Assembly (NCBI GenBank): GCA_004154925.1
Contig: QJNS01000039.1
Span: 251,009 to 315,008, forward strand
DNA: 64,000 nucleotides
Reading direction: 5' to 3'
Origin: Monosporascus cannonballus
Taxonomy: Eukaryota > Ascomycota > Sordariomycetes > Xylariales
Part shown: in pieces, positions 11,400 to 26,100 of the stretch
Position numbering within the stretch: position 1 is the stretch's first letter
Layout of the letters: each line of letters opens with the position of its first letter
Notes under the pieces: generated by a model
The model's input: the letters and a program-made list of their open reading frames with translations, nothing else
Database searches by the model: none
What the model was told of the DNA's origin: nothing
Program-made: the position numbers and the translations under genes

Positions 11400-14300
11400 G
11401 GAAATCTTTTTAAGCAAATTAAATTAATTAATTAAATTTTATTAAAAAACTAAGAGAAATCTTTAAATTTCCGAAACCAGAACTTTTTAATAGAATTTCG
11501 ATTAAGTTATAATTATTCTCATTTTAATGCCGAATATATTGTGGGTATTTTGTTATTTAATTTATTACGTTTATTATACGAATTAAGTTCCTAATCGGAT
11601 AATTTACCGGAAATACGGCTATTTAATTCGAACCCGTTATAAAAAATACGTTATTTTACTAATTAAAAACGAAATGCAAAAATAATACGAATTTTTAGCA
11701 ATTACAAATAATTAAAATAAATATTAACGAAAGTTTTCGGAATAATAAACAAAAAAATAAAAACCGAAATATAAATTTAATAATTGCGACCCCAAAAATT
11801 AACATTTCATTACGGCAATACGTTAATTCAATTAGTAATTAAGTTAAACTAATAATTAAAAATAGTAATAATTAAGTTTTTTAACGGCTTAAAAATATCA
11901 AACTTTTTTAAATTTAACCAACTTAATTATTTATCGAATTATATCGTTATAATAATTAAGATGAACGATTAATAATATATATAATGTATTAAAAATACTA
12001 AACGAAATAATGATAACCAATTTCAATAAATAGCTAATATTACCTTATTTCGTCGTAATAACATTTTTTATAACATAAAACTAGAACTTATAAAATTAAG
12101 AATTACAGATTAAAAATTAAAGCTAAATTGAATGCTATAATTATAACAAAATGGGATATAACGTATTATAATATAAGGCACCTAAGAAACCTTATTAAAC
12201 CAATTAAAAACTAATATTTAAAACGTAATTTAAAAAGGAATTAAATAATAAATGTAAATTTAATAATATAATTTAATTTAAACATATACCGGGTTCTCTA
12301 TAGCAAAAAACATAATAAAGGCCATTACGATAAAACCTTTAACGAAAAATATAAAAAACTAGAAAACTAATTTAATAAATATCGCAAATTTAATAAAAAG
12401 CAGTATAAAAATAATTACGCGAATATTAAAATTAAACAAAAAGAATTTATCCCGGAACCCTCGACCGATGTAACAAAATACATGCTATATATTATCGACG
12501 ACGAAAATATCCCGATTACGAAAAATAAAAATAATATATTTACGGACAGATTACTCGTATATATTACGAAAGATTCGATTTTCCAAACCGTATCGGAAAT
12601 AATAAAAACGATGAATAATAATATCGAGATTTTCAAATCATAATTTCAAAAAATATTTAGTAATTGGCCAAAATAAAGAATTGGCCCGGAAAAAAATAAT
12701 ACCCATAGAACAATCCTTTTTATTATTACTAATAACATAATTATTAAACGGAAAAAAAATTAATTTAACGCAAAATAAAAAATACTGACAAAAGGTTATT
12801 ATAAATTTTCATTTTAAATTAATATTTATTACATATCCTTAAAAAAAGTTATTAAGGAAAAGATATATTAATTTATAGGAAGTGTTTAAAACGATAATCA
12901 AAACGATGCATAATACGATGTAGTTATAAATATAAAAAAATAATTTATGCAATAAAAACGTTATAACAAAATTAAAAATAATTAATATAATTCGAAAAAA
13001 CAATACGCCGGCAATAACAATAAATATAATAGTTTAATGCGTTAAACGAAAAACCATAGAAACATTTCGACAAATTCGAACAAAAATTAAAAAAAGGTTA
13101 CTTATAAAAAAGCCGCAAAATAACGAAATCTAAAAAGATTAAAAGAAATTCCCAAAAAGGCTGATAAATGCGATAATAAAAGCTTTTAATAACTTTATTA
13201 TTTTAAAAATACGAATCGGAACGAATTGATATACCATAATGATAAATTGCAAAACTTTGAGCAGGAAATATATTATACTAAATATAATTAATAAGCTTAA
13301 ATTATTACAGAAATATAGGTTAACATTTTATATAACGACAAATATCAAAGATTAGGAATTCGCTTATAATAACGAAAAATTATATGCAAAATTAATTATT
13401 TCGAGATTCTTATTTAAGGACGATATTAAAGAATTAATTTCGATATTGTTTTACTTGAAAATTATAAGATAAATTTAAGATTATTATAAATACGTTAATA
13501 TAGCATTTTAATTTATAATAAAACTAATTAAATAAAACTCTTTTTATTTTTTATTAATAAATCAAAAAAATCAAAATCTTAATATTCGATTAATAATAAT
13601 AATAAATGCAAAGATAAGAATACGATAAACACTTTATTACTTATAGGGATAAAATATAAGAAAAAAACAGATATTAAAGAAAAATACGACGTATTATTAT
13701 TATTATTAAAGCGAAATTAAAACAATTAAGTAACAATTTAAAACAACAATAACAGCCCTAAAAATCAAAAAATCTAATTAATATACCATTATAATACCAT
13801 AAATACGAACAACTTTTTAAAAAGGAATTCGATACGAAAATATTAGAATATAGCGAAAAAAAATTACAAATTAATTTTTTAAAAAGAATTTTCGACGAAG
13901 TTTTAACTTATTTAAAACCTTAGCGGAAACGAATTACGTATTCTCCGAACATACCTGGAAAATCGATTACAAAAAGGATAAATTTAACTTTCGAAATTAC
14001 TAGCAAAATATCTAATATTTTTCGTATTTAAAAAAATAGGAAATTACGATTTATACTTAACTAGTAATTATTAAACGATATTATTATTAAAATTTAAATA
14101 TTTTTATCATTAATTACGGAAGTAAAAAAAACCGATTTTACGAAACTAAATAATATATAATATTTAATCTTAAAAATAAATATAACCTTATTAAATTTAA
14201 AAAAGAACAAAAATGAAAAATAACTTTTAAAACGAAATACTGATTATTTAAATATTTAATTACGCTAATAAAATTTATAAACGTATTAGCAACTTTTTAA

Positions 14301-16640
14301 CGGATAATAAACCATATATTACGAAACTATCTCGATATTTTTGTCGTTTGCTATCTCGACGATATTCTCATTTTTTAAAAACGGAAAAAAAACCTGCAAA
14401 ATACGTTCATAAGGTTTTTTAAGCTTTATAGAATATAAAGCTATTTATTAACGTAAAAAAAATCAGTTCCAGAAAAAGGAAATAAAATACTTAGAGCATA
14501 TTATGACCTTAAAATATATCAACATAAACCCCTAAAAATCGTTATAATTACTAAATAACAAACGCCAATAATAATTAATGGAATACAGGTATTTTTTGGA
14601 TTCGCCAACTATTATAGGAAGTTTATTCGAAATTTTAATAAAATAGCTATATTCTTAACAAACCTTGTAAAAAAAGAAAAAATTTAAATAAACGCCAAAT
14701 ACGGAAAAGGTATTTTAGGACATTAAAAATGCGATTACCAGCAAGTTAATATTAATTATACATAATTTAAACCGCCCCGTTAAATTAAAAACTGATATTT
14801 CGGATTACGTATTAAACGTAATAATCGGATAACGAAATAATTAAGATAAATTACACCTTTTTATATTCTTTTCGTAGAAATTAAAAAAGCCGAACTTAAT
14901 TACAGTATTTTAAATAAAAAGTTTATAACTATTATTATGGCATTTCGGAAATTTACGTACTTTTTAAAAGGAAACTTATACCAAATTAAGGTTTACATAA
15001 ATTATTAACATTTTACCAGCTTTATTACAACTAGAGAACTTTGAGAATAATAATTTCGTTATGCGAAAAAAAATAACGAACTTTGATTTCGTTATTATTT
15101 ATAGAAAGAATTTAGAAAATAACAAAGTAAATACCTTAAGTAACCGACCAAATTTCGAAAGAAATTAATTAAAATTAGCTATATAATTTTATTTCTTAAT
15201 ATAAAAAAATGTTTACGCCTATAACAAATTATGATAATTCGGGCATTATATTATAATATATATCAAAAAATCCAGTAATATAACGATAATCTCTTAAAAA
15301 CCAAAAAATAAATAAGATAAAAGTTTTAAAAAAATTATAAAAGTATTTAATACAAAAAATATACAAATCTTAATTATACGAATATTTAGAAATTTACAAA
15401 AGCCTAAAACAATTTTAATATATATATATTTTTCTTAAAATAAAATTAACGGTATTAAAAATTATACGGCAATACGATATTTACGCTAAAGTAAAGATTG
15501 GACGATATAAGCCATACAGAAAATTATAACCATTACCAATCGCAAAACGATTATAATATTTAATTATATTTAACTTTATTACAGAACTTCTTATATCAAA
15601 ATATCCAGTTACGGGAATATATTATGATAATATTTTCGTAATCGTCGATCGATTTTCGAAATTTTCTTATTTCTTACCATACTACGAAAATATAAATGCC
15701 GAAAAAATAATATATAATTTCTTTAAAAATATTTTCAATATATATAAATTACTTAGATAAAGTATTTTAAATACAATATCGATATTTATATTTAAATTTT
15801 AACAGAGTTTAATAACATAAATCGGCCTAAATTACAAATAATTTAATATATTTAAACCTTGAATTAATAAATAAATAAATCAAATAAATTTAATTATAAA
15901 ATTTTAGGTACGATATTACATTAATTATAAATAAAATAATTAGGTTAAAAAATTACTAATTACGTAATTAACTTATAATACTAATTATTATGAAAATATC
16001 AAAATAATACCAGTAAAAGCAAATTTTGGTTTTATTTTAAAAATTTATAAAAAGGTACGTAATGACGGTTCACTTAATATTTAAACAATTTTTACGTTAC
16101 AATAATTACGATAATTAAACCAAAAAATAAAAACAAAACGAAAATTCGTACAAAATTATATAAACAAATATTATAATTAAAAAAAGTTAAAAAAATTAAT
16201 TTTCGAAAAAAGGAAAATAATTTTCCTTATTACCAAAAATATTTAAATAAAACGACGTAGCAAAAAAGTCGATTTTAAATATATCGGCCTATACAAACTC
16301 GCCAAGAAAATATTAAAAAATAATTATTAATTAAAATTTCCACCAAAATTTAAATTTTATTTAATTTTTTAAGTTTCCTTGTGCGAATTAATAATAAATA
16401 TAATTAAGGTATATACGGTATAAAACGACATAAAAATAAAAAACGAATAAATATACAAAATAAAAAAATCCTTAATATACAAAAACAAAACAGATTTATT
16501 TAATACTTAATTAAGTTTAAAAATATCCGGATTTCAAAAATACCTAAGAATCTGCCAAAAATCTTATTAACGCCTAGTACCTATTAAAAAACTTTTACCA
16601 ATAACGATAAAGACGTCCTAATTAATAGCCAACCAGTTAG
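11400..16640 (+). pseudogene. E2 gag-pol-chromodomain relic
   Basis: Readable plus-strand pieces are as follows. A gag-region segment with YMLYIIDDENIPI lies near 12480-12520 and is shared with E3. The reverse transcriptase active site CYLDDIL is intact at 14349-14369. The integrase core has NIFVIVDRFSKF at about 15630-15670. A C-terminal chromodomain core with YLIKFKN lies near 16500-16525. Stops occupy expected Gln or Trp positions throughout. By family the product would copy element RNA and insert it; nothing here can be functional. Confidence 0.85.
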
Positions 16641-17199
16641 TAACCGGGATATCGGGCCAGTCGGCCGCGGCCTGCGTTTACGTAATAGCCGTAATAGCAG
16701 CCTCTAACTATTTTTGTTCCTTTTCGAAACGCTTAAATTCCTCTATAACTTCCGCATTTTTAATATCTTAATAAAGCATTTCGATATTACGATAACGGAA
16801 CAGCCGCCTTTATTTTTGCAAACCATCCAGCTTATTGGCAGCCGTTCGTAATATTTCGCGAACTTATTTTTTTTTTACGTTTTAAATAACCCATTTTATT
16901 CAGAAATTTTTGATATTTAATTTTTGAAAAACTAAAAATATCATGAGGACCGCCATAATAAATACAGCGCGCATATTTTAAAGAACCCCAAACAACCTTA
17001 TACTTTGTATCTTTTATTTCAAAATAGAAACAAAAAGATATTTTAAAACTAAAATGTTTAACACATATTAAAAAAATAAAAACGTTAATACGCTTACGAA
17101 AACGAGGTTTTTCCACGCAATTCGGCATAACGAAAATATAAAAAAAAGTTACGTACCAGGAATAATAAACGAATAATTTAATTTTTAGGGATAAAGATC

Positions 17200-17215
17200 T
17201 TGGAAAAAGAAAAAT
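17200..17215 (+). promoter_or_regulatory. E2 polypurine tract
   Basis: A GGAAAAAGAAAAA run lies two to four bases before the right LTR. It would prime plus-strand DNA synthesis and confirms the plus orientation. Confidence 0.65.
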
Positions 17216-17217
17216 CA

Positions 17218-17612
17218 TATTATAACCTAACGGTCTTAGTTTCCTTACGGACGGACGGAACTACGAAAAAATAAGCCCCAACTACCGCCAAGAAATTACG
17301 TAACCGGCTTAAAGGTTTTAAGGTACCAAGTACCTTAAGCCCTTTAAGCCAGCAAAAAGCTCAAAAGGCTTAACGAGCTTAAGGGTTTAAACAACTTAAG
17401 CACTTTAAACTAGAACAAGAATATATACGCTTATTATTTCTATAGTTTAGATAGCTTTAATTTACAATTATATATCGTTACCCAAGGCACCCTTGGAATT
17501 ACGAGACGTAATACGATTACTGTATCTATTGCTCAGATTCCCACGATACTCCTGTTAACATAAACCCGTATGACTAAGGTTTAATACTTGGTTAAACCCC
17601 CTAGCCGTCACA
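17218..17612 (+). repeat. E2 3' LTR
   Basis: 395 bp, the same length as the left copy. Here the inner (left) part is more mutated and the outer end (about 17450-17612) is almost clean, ending CCTAGCCGTCACA. Confidence 0.88.
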
Positions 17613-17617
17613 TGGTT

Positions 17618-17666
17618 GGGTCGTGGCAGACCGTTTCTGGAGACCGTGGCTCGTTGGGTTATGATA
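17618..17666 (-). repeat. E1 right LTR, remainder after E2
   Basis: Continues the E1 LTR from the E2 insertion site to its end (GGTTATGATA, a mutated GGTTATGACA). Almost free of RIP. GCCAG, the E1 target duplication, follows. Confidence 0.85.
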
Positions 17667-19690
17667 GCCAGCGCCCGGTATATAATATATTAAATATAAA
17701 TTCCGTAGCGAAAATCGGGAAAGACCGTAAGCGTTTTTAAAAACAATATTATAAAATGGAGAATATTTTATGGAACTTTTTAGTCGGTTAAAACACTTGT
17801 GTTTCCAGCAAAACGTTTTGCAGAAAAAGGGTTTTATTATTTTGAAAAAAGATTATAAAATAAATTAATTAAAAAACAGAAGAAATTAAAGGAAAAAATA
17901 GTGACGTATAAAAGGAGAAGAAGTACGGTTTATTTCCGAGATAGACGTTATCGTAAAAGCTTTTACCTTTTTCGACTAAAACGTTGCAGGGTTAGATTTA
18001 AGCGGAGGACCATTATTATTTACGACCTTGGCCGCGTTAGAAACGGCCGGTTAAGATTTTAGCGGTAGAATATTTTAACTAGGTTTATTACGGTCGTTAG
18101 GTATTTAAGTGGTTTTTATGTATTTTAAAATTTGGTTTTTCTTTGGATTTCGTATTCGTTATTATTTTTTTAATCTTTAAATTTGATTTTAACGGAGCGT
18201 TTTTGGATATTAGTTTAAGTAAGGAAACTTAAAAAACAGGATGTATTTTTATGGTTTTAGGTAATAATAATCGATAATTGGTTTTGGAAATAGTTTTGTA
18301 GATTTTGAACGGTTTAATATTTTTGAAATTGAATTTGTTATTAGGTTTTTTTCGTTTTAATTTATAAAATATTTAATGTTATGTTTTATTTTTGGCGTAG
18401 CAGATAGATTTCATTTTCCTTTAACAAAATTCATTTTTTAATTTTTTATCATTATAATATTGGACCGTTTTTTGCTAAAGAAATTGCAACTCAGTCCGGA
18501 AAGGATTTTAAAATATTTAGATTTTTGTTATCAGTATTTTATGTTTTTAAAGTAACGGTAATGATTTTTAGCGCTTTAATAAGGGATTATTTTGGTCGCT
18601 AGGTTTTTATATTTTAGCCGTATATAGCCGTATAAAACGATACGCCTATGTTTTAATTAATTGATGTGTTGTAAGTTATGTGGGCTATAGGTGGAAAATT
18701 TACTCAGTTATTTTGCTAATGGTTGATATAATTCTTGAAACATTGTTTTAAGATCTGGTTAATTTTTTCTATTTAGTTATTCGTTTAAAGGTAATAAGTT
18801 ATTAAAAGTTTCAATTTTGTGCTGATTTCCTTAAAAAAGTTGGTATCGAATTTGGATATAAAAAGTTTATTTTTATTAGAAGTAATATTTTCTAATATTC
18901 TATGTTTCTCGAAATAACTTCGAATAAAAACGTAAACCAAGTATTTTACGGCCGGATATTTTTTTAAAAAATAAAACATATTTGTGTTTTAAAAACTTAT
19001 CGATAATTACCGATATTTTATCGTATTTAACTTTAGTACCAGGCCTTTTTAATAAAAATAAATTAATAATAATGTTTTAAGTTATAATATTTCAAGTTTT
19101 ATTAAAAATGTTAATAGGTTGTAATAATCTATAAGGCTTATAAGATACTATTTGAATTTTGTTATATTCGTTGTAATTTTTAATTACTTTTTTAATTATT
19201 CAGCGTACTTTTAAGCAATTCTATTTTTTTATAATCGTTTAGTAGTTTTGAAATCTCCTTAATATTTAGATAACGAATATTCGCAGAATTCCTTTACAAA
19301 TTGTTTTTATTGGTTGTTAGGAACGTAAATTTTGAAATAGTACAGCAGTTAAGCTTTTGGTTGTTTTTTTTAACTGCTAGATCTTTTTTATTTTTCCGTA
19401 TTATAGGACTTCCGGAACCGTATTAGGAATTTAAAGCTTAATTTTTTCAATTCGTTTTATAATTGTATAATACTATTTGTATTATTTTATTATATTTATA
19501 AATTTCTTTTCGGAATTTAAAACAAAATGTTATGTTTGCGATTAAAAATATGTGTTCAAAGTTTTTTTAATATAATGTATTTTGAAATTCAACCTTAATA
19601 GAAAAACTATTTATGTTTTATATCGTTTATTTAGTTTTTGAATTTTTATAAATCGGGTAAAAGTTTGTGAAAATACAGCCCTTATAAGGA
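17667..19690 (-). pseudogene. G5 Gypsy relic, integrase half
   Basis: On the minus strand an integrase catalytic-core relic is readable at 18785-18979: an HRILENITSNKNKLFISKF stretch matches the Gypsy HGLP...SDRDKLFTSKFW block with RIP-type replacements. The right end (about 19620-19690) holds the RNase H to integrase connection. The element is older than X, which splits it, and belongs to a different Gypsy lineage from E1-E7. The 64-codon open frame is a surviving fragment, not a gene. Confidence 0.7.
19680..19690. repeat. Left target-site duplication of element X
   Basis: CCTTATAAGGA, repeated exactly at 28069-28079. Joining the two flanks restores a continuous G5 RNase H reading (L-x-R-A-V-F-S-Q-T-F-T-R-F), so it is a true duplication of the target. 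Confidence 0.8.
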
Positions 19691-19886
19691 TAAGGCTGGT
19701 AGCCGACCAGCCACCGATCAGCCACCGACCCACTTACTAATATAAATCTACTATCTGGCAGCTAGTGGGAAACGCCAGATGGAAGTAACCTAATACACTT
19801 ACTTCTTGGAATCTGCTTTACGACTGGTCGGAAATCACCTTACCTAGCTTACAGCTATCCATTATCTTACAATTTTTCCATCTACC

Positions 19887-20102
19887 ATGGAGGGTGACGC
19901 GATAACCACCAGAAGCAGAGCTCGCCGACTGCAAGACGAACCTAGGTCACCAGTCGAAGAGACCGCCGATCGGAACCCAACCGACGAGCGATCGATCACG
20001 GTACGGGAACAGGCGAGAGAGCTTACCTCAGCTAGCTCAGGCCTCCCTGGCTCGTTTTCCCAATTTCTTCAAAGTCACTCAAGTACCGCTCCACAACGCT
20101 AA
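19887..20102 (+). pseudogene. Start of element X first open reading frame, gag-like N-terminus
   Basis: 71 codons starting ACCATGG, in the unmutated left edge of X. The protein is polar, rich in Arg, Ser and Glu (it begins MEGDAITTRSRARRLQ), and resembles the disordered N-terminus of fungal retroelement gag/ORF1 proteins in character only. The TAA at 20100 is followed in frame by more unbiased coding-like sequence (ILTNQIPNPRNEP) up to about 20150, so the stop may be a CAA mutated by RIP. No homologue recognised. Confidence 0.5.
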
Positions 20103-20159
20103 ATATTAACCAATCAAATCCCAAATCCCCGTAACGAGCCAGCGAGGCCTAAGTTATAA

Positions 20160-23100
20160 TTACGTAAAAACGGCTTTATTTAATATATTTATTTTTTCCA
20201 AAAAATAAAAATCCGTAATAATTTAATAATAATATGTTTTTGTAAATATATATATATATATATAATTATTTTAACCATAATTTATTATTAATATTACGAT
20301 AATTTTAATTAAAACTTATTTATTATTTTTAAACCTTAACATATATAATAATTATAATCCAAACCCATTACGTTATTATTTTCTTTTTTAAAATATAATA
20401 AATCTGAATTTTTCTAGGTTTATCGGATTACGCTTTTAAAAAAAATATACGTACGCGTATTTTAAATTTTTGATATTAATATAAAAAAATTAATATAACG
20501 TTTAAAACTTTTATTCGTAATTACGTTTTATATAATAATTTAAGCGGAATTATTAATTTAATTACTTAAATTAACCGATTAATAAAGGTATTAAAAAATA
20601 AATACGCAAATAATTATTAATATATAAAGATTAAAAAGAATTTTTAATTTTAATTAATTAAAATCTTATTATATATAAATATTATAATATATTATATAAG
20701 GAATTTTTAATTTGGGCAAAAAGGCCTAAATTCCGCCGTTTGTCGAAAAAGTTATTATTTAAAATTAACGTAATCTATATTATTTTAAACGAAAGTTAAT
20801 ATTTTATAAAAATATTTATTTTTAATTAATTCATATTTTTAAATAAAATAATTATATATTTAAAAAATAATAATCGTATAATACGAAACGGAAAACGAAA
20901 TGCTTTTATAATAATAACAATTTAAATATTTTTTATATATTTTTATAATCCTAATTATTATAATTAGAATAATTTCCAAAATTAATAGTAATTATATACC
21001 TTATTTATTAAATAGATTTTTATTATCTTTAAATTTATTACAAAATAATATTATTATATTAAAAAAGCTAAAACTTTTCGAAATTTATTATATATTAAAT
21101 AAACATATAATTCGGTTAATAAATAAAATTGAAATAATTATATTAATTCCTTTATAATAATATAATTTTAATTAAAATAAATTACGTTTTATAATTAAAT
21201 AAGATAAGTTTAATATTTAAAATTATATTCGTAATATAACGTTTTAATATAATATTATTATACGGAATATTATTATTATTTTCATCCGTTATTATAATTG
21301 TATTTTCAAAAAAAAGTTAAAATAATTTATATTTTGGCCTAATTAATATTATAAAATAAAATAATTTTATAAAATATTATAATAATGTTTAATAATACAT
21401 AATATTTTTTTATTAATTTATAATTAATATTATCCGGATTTTATTTTCAGCTTTTATTAATACGTTTTATAAACATAATAAATAAAAGTTACTCGGTTTT
21501 GTTAAATTAAAGTATATATCGTATAATAAATGCCGTTCGATTTTATTAAATATAATTAACGAAAATAAAGATATTATTAATAATTTTTATAACGTTTATC
21601 GAAATATTTTCAAAAAATATATAAATTTAAAGAAAAATAATTTTATTTCTTTTTAGAATGTTTTTATTTTATTTATCAAAATTAGAAAATAATTAATTAT
21701 TTTCGGAAAATATAGGTTAATTAAATTAAAATAATAAGTTTATATAATAAAATACGGGAATTCTTTTTATTTCTACTTTATTCCATATATAAATAAATTT
21801 TTTATTTATAATTATATATATTTATTGGCCCGATAATATAATTAAAACATATAAAATATAAATATTTTTAAAAACAAATCGTTAATTTTTTTAAAAAAAT
21901 AATATAATGATATCAAAAATCGCCGAAATTCCATTTTCTTAAACCGTTTATTTTTTATATATATAATATTTATATATTGGTATTATTATTATAAGAATTA
22001 CGTATTCGATACGAATTATTTATAATAAAAATATTTAATATATATAGAATTTCATAAAATATTTCGATTAAAAACTTTCTTTCAAAAACCGAATTTACCG
22101 AATTTATAAAGTATATATGATTTTGGTTAACCGTTATTAAATTTAAATCTATTACGTAAAATATAATTCCCTAAATATTTTGGTTATACCGAATAAATAA
22201 AAAAATATTACGGAATTTTAATTAAAATACGTTAATAAATAAGGATTTTTTAACAAAAATCTTTAATTATTATTTCTTATTAATATGTTATTTAATAATA
22301 TAAATAATTTAACGGATAATTCGTAAATATTTTAGTTTTTAATTTGGAAATATAACTTATTTATATTATTTATTAAATAACGTAATTTTAATTAAAACGT
22401 ATTAAATAAAATAGTTTTATCGGATAATTATAAGGCCGGAATAACTTTTAATACGGCCGATATTTTATAAAACGATAGCCTTTTTAACCTTATTAAAATT
22501 AATAATTAATTTTCGATTAATATCGTTTTTATTAATAAAAAATTACGAAATTATTATCGTTTTTTTAAAAAACCTAATTTTATTTATGTCTTTTATATAT
22601 TATACGATATAATAATATTAATTATATTAAACGGTTAATACCGATATTATTATCTTTTATAAGGTTAATTAATTTAATTTCGGCAAAAAAAATATTTTAT
22701 TTTAATTAGATGTTACGTTTTATAATATCAAATCAAATTTTTATTAATTTGATTTTAATATTAAATCTGGCTTTAACAAAATCCAAAAAATATAGAAAAT
22801 ATTTAATCTAAAGGGCAAATATTATAATTTATAACTTATTAATAAATTTTACTAATAAAACAATAATATATATATTATTGATATTATTTTTTTTTCGAAA
22901 TTTGTTTTTAATTAAATATTATATATCCTTATAACGTAAATTCCATACCCGTTATATTTCCTTGCGAAATAAACGTTATAATATTCTGAACTTTCGTAAT
23001 GAAATTTTCGAATACGTTTGTTTTTTATTTTGGAATTTTTAATTTATTAAAAAATATTTATTTGGAGTTAAAAAAAATAATTAAAAATCCGGAAATATTT

Positions 23101-26100
23101 TGATTTTTAATTATAAAACTATAAATATTATATTTATCGATTTTAATAATATTATACTTAGTATTATTAACGTAAATAGGTTTAATTAAATAAATATAAT
23201 AAAAATGAAAATTAATTTATAAATAATTTTAATATAATTATTTAAAAGAAATTTAATACTGAATTTATTAAAAATAATTTGATTTAAAATAACCGTAATA
23301 TTTTACATACGAAAAAAAGTAATAATCCTATGGTACAAATTATTAATAACTTAATTAATAATTCTAATTAAGATATTCTATTATTGTTATCGTCGTTATC
23401 GGATAAATGAAATAAAGATTTATCGGACGAAAAAAAATTATTAATATAATTTTTTATTATTATTTTATAATATAATATATTTTTATATAAATAATATAAT
23501 ATTTATATTATAATTTTAATATTAATATAATTTTGTTCTTTACGTAATTTTAATTAATTGATTTCGGGATTATTTTATATATTACCGTAATTATTTCATT
23601 ATTATATTAATATACTTTATTTATTTCCGGTAATAAAACGGCAAATAAAAAAATATTTTATAATATAATATACGTTATAATTATTAACGAAATTAATATA
23701 AATAATTAAATTTAAAATTTACCGAATATTAATTAATTATATTTTATTTAAATATTTTATTTTTTGTAAAATCATATAAAAATATCGTATTATTTATAAC
23801 TAAATATAACCCATAATTTTAAATTAATATATATATCCCGTTTGTAATTAATTTACTAATTAATATTTTTAAATATTTCTTAGTATTCTTTTCTTTTATT
23901 CTGCTTTTTTTGCGTATTTTTATAATTTATATATTAATAATTCTTTTTTTGTTTTTAGGTCCTAAAACTTTATTCGTTTTAGGCGTAATCTTTATATGTA
24001 AAATATTTTGCAAATTTCTATTCGGATTATATAATAATACCGGATATTTGGGAATTATGTATAAATATTTTTTGCCGTATTTTTATATATAATTTAAATA
24101 TTTATTATTTGTATAATTTCGTAAATTATAATATTAATAAAATAATTATATAATATATATTTCTTAATTATATAACTTGGTTGATAAAATCTTAAATTCT
24201 TTTTATATTATTTAAAAAATATATAATTTATATAGCATTTTCGTTAAATTGTAAAAACTGTAATTAATCGAAAATCCACAATTAATTTAATAATTTAATA
24301 ATTTATAAAGACGGTATAATCCGTTATAATATAAATTCTATTTTACCGGTTATTATTACGGAAAATATCCTAAAATATATTATTAACATTTAATATTTTT
24401 GTAAATGCTGTATTTTTCCATAATAAAACGTTTTATTCGTAATATAGGTTTTTCGTAATATTAAGGAATTTATATATTTTTAATAATTATCAAATTCATT
24501 TAATTAATATATATTTATATTAATATTAAAACGTAAAGTGTTTATGTTTTTTTAATTTTCGGTTATATTAATATAATTTTATAATATATATCTAATATTT
24601 GAAATCGGTTACGTATAATATATATTTTTTATAAAGAATATCTTATATTTTGAAATAATTGAATATTATTATATTAATACAAAAATATCTTAATCGGGAT
24701 TACGTCGTCGGTTTCGCCTTATCGTAAATTATTTTAATATTAATTTCGGTTATTTTTTAATTGGGATGTTATTATTTATTTTTAAAATTATTTTTCGAGG
24801 GCAAATTAGTTTTTTTTAATATTTATTCCGGTTATTTTGTGGTTCAAAATCTTATTATCCGTTTTTAAAATTATTTTTAAAGGTAACTTATTTTTCGAAA
24901 ATAAGTTATTTTTCGGAGATATTATTAGGAAATTTAATTTTTTTAACTAGGTAAATCAGGTTTTTTGAGTTTATTCGGAATCTGTTATCGGAAGTTATAA
25001 CGGAAATTATCTTTATTATATTAATCAGGAATTTATTTACTTTTTATAATATCGTAAAATATATAAAAATATATATTATAATATAAATTTCAGATATTAA
25101 ATTAAAACAATTTAATTCATGATTATTATATTATAAATAATATATTTTTATATTTTAAAATATAATAAATATTTAAAGTTATAAGAAATTGTAATTATAT
25201 AAATAATATTTATATTATATATATATTTAATTAAAATAATTTTATAAATTATATGAAAAGAAACTTATAATAAAATATAAATTTTATATAATTTGTATAT
25301 AATTATTAGGTTTTTTCCTTATATATTATTATTTTGTTATAAAAAAATAATATGAATTTTTTTTATTCATATTTAGTAATTTATATAAATTTAATAATTT
25401 ACATATTTATAATTATATAATCCTAAAATTTATATATTATTTTAATCTTAATTATATATATTAATTTAAAATATTTTCATAATTTATTAATTATCCGTAA
25501 ATTCTATTTATATATTATAAAGTTTTATATATTTCTTATTCATATTAATAATATATTTAATAATTATTTAATATCCGAACTTGACTATATTTATTATATT
25601 TTTTATTTTTTATTTATATTTTTAATATTAATTAAGTTAAATTTATATCGATAACTTAATAATATTATTAAAACTGGTAATTATTATTATTTATTTGTAA
25701 TATTTATTATTATATAAATGTTATAATAATATCATTACGGTTTAATAATGCAAAATATAATAATTATATTCGGAAAATATATGGCGATTTAGCAAAAAGT
25801 TGGAATGTATATAAAGATTATAATAACGTTAAGTTAATTTTTAATAGGAATTATATTAATTATAATATTATATTCCGTATTGTGCTTTTTATTATATATA
25901 TTATTTTTTGAAATTTTGCCTTAATTTATAAAGTAAATCTTCCTTAAGCCAAATAATTATTTGACAAAATCCTAATATTTTAAGGTTTTTAAAAGGTGGA
26001 TTTTATTATTATATGCCAAAAAACGTAACGTATTTACCGTTATATATATATTAACGTATATTTTATTTCCGATAATTTCGAAATAATATTTAAATAAATA

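Larger units (their letters stand above)
10714..17612 (+). mobile_element. Gypsy chromovirus E2, plus strand, full length, nested in the E1 LTR
   Basis: 6,899 bp, from TGTTATGACC to CCGTCACA. The target duplication is TGATT at 10709-10713 and TGGTT at 17613-17617, one G-to-A apart; removing E2 restores the E1 LTR as seen in the solo copy at 2992-3360. Two LTRs of 395 bp each (10714-11108, 17218-17612). A primer-binding site follows the left LTR and a polypurine tract precedes the right one. Plus-strand relics of gag (12420-12640), reverse transcriptase (14350), integrase (15590-15840) and chromodomain (16420-16610) give the canonical chromovirus order. Confidence 0.93.
3919..17666 (-). mobile_element. 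Gypsy chromovirus E1, minus strand, interrupted by E2
   Basis: Left LTR 3919-4306; right LTR 10380-10713 continued at 17618-17666. Length without the nested E2 is about 6.84 kb. The five bases before the element (ACTAA) and after it (GCCAG) are the same target duplication apart from one C-to-T and two G-to-A changes. All readable coding relics are on the minus strand: chromodomain near 4900-5030, integrase near 5800-5900, reverse transcriptase active site near 7140-7152, and gag/protease between about 7900 and 10270. A polypurine tract lies against the left LTR (complement of about 4307-4322), as expected for the 3' LTR of a minus-strand element. Confidence 0.9.

Noticed and set aside
12415..12636. 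73-codon minus-strand hydrophobic frame
   Set aside because: The plus strand here encodes the gag-region segment shared with E3 (34045-34227); the hydrophobic frame is its complement.
16832..17218. 128-codon minus-strand open frame
   Set aside because: It lies antisense in the 3' part of plus-strand E2, ends exactly at the LTR edge and has an AT-driven composition of Phe, Ile and Lys.
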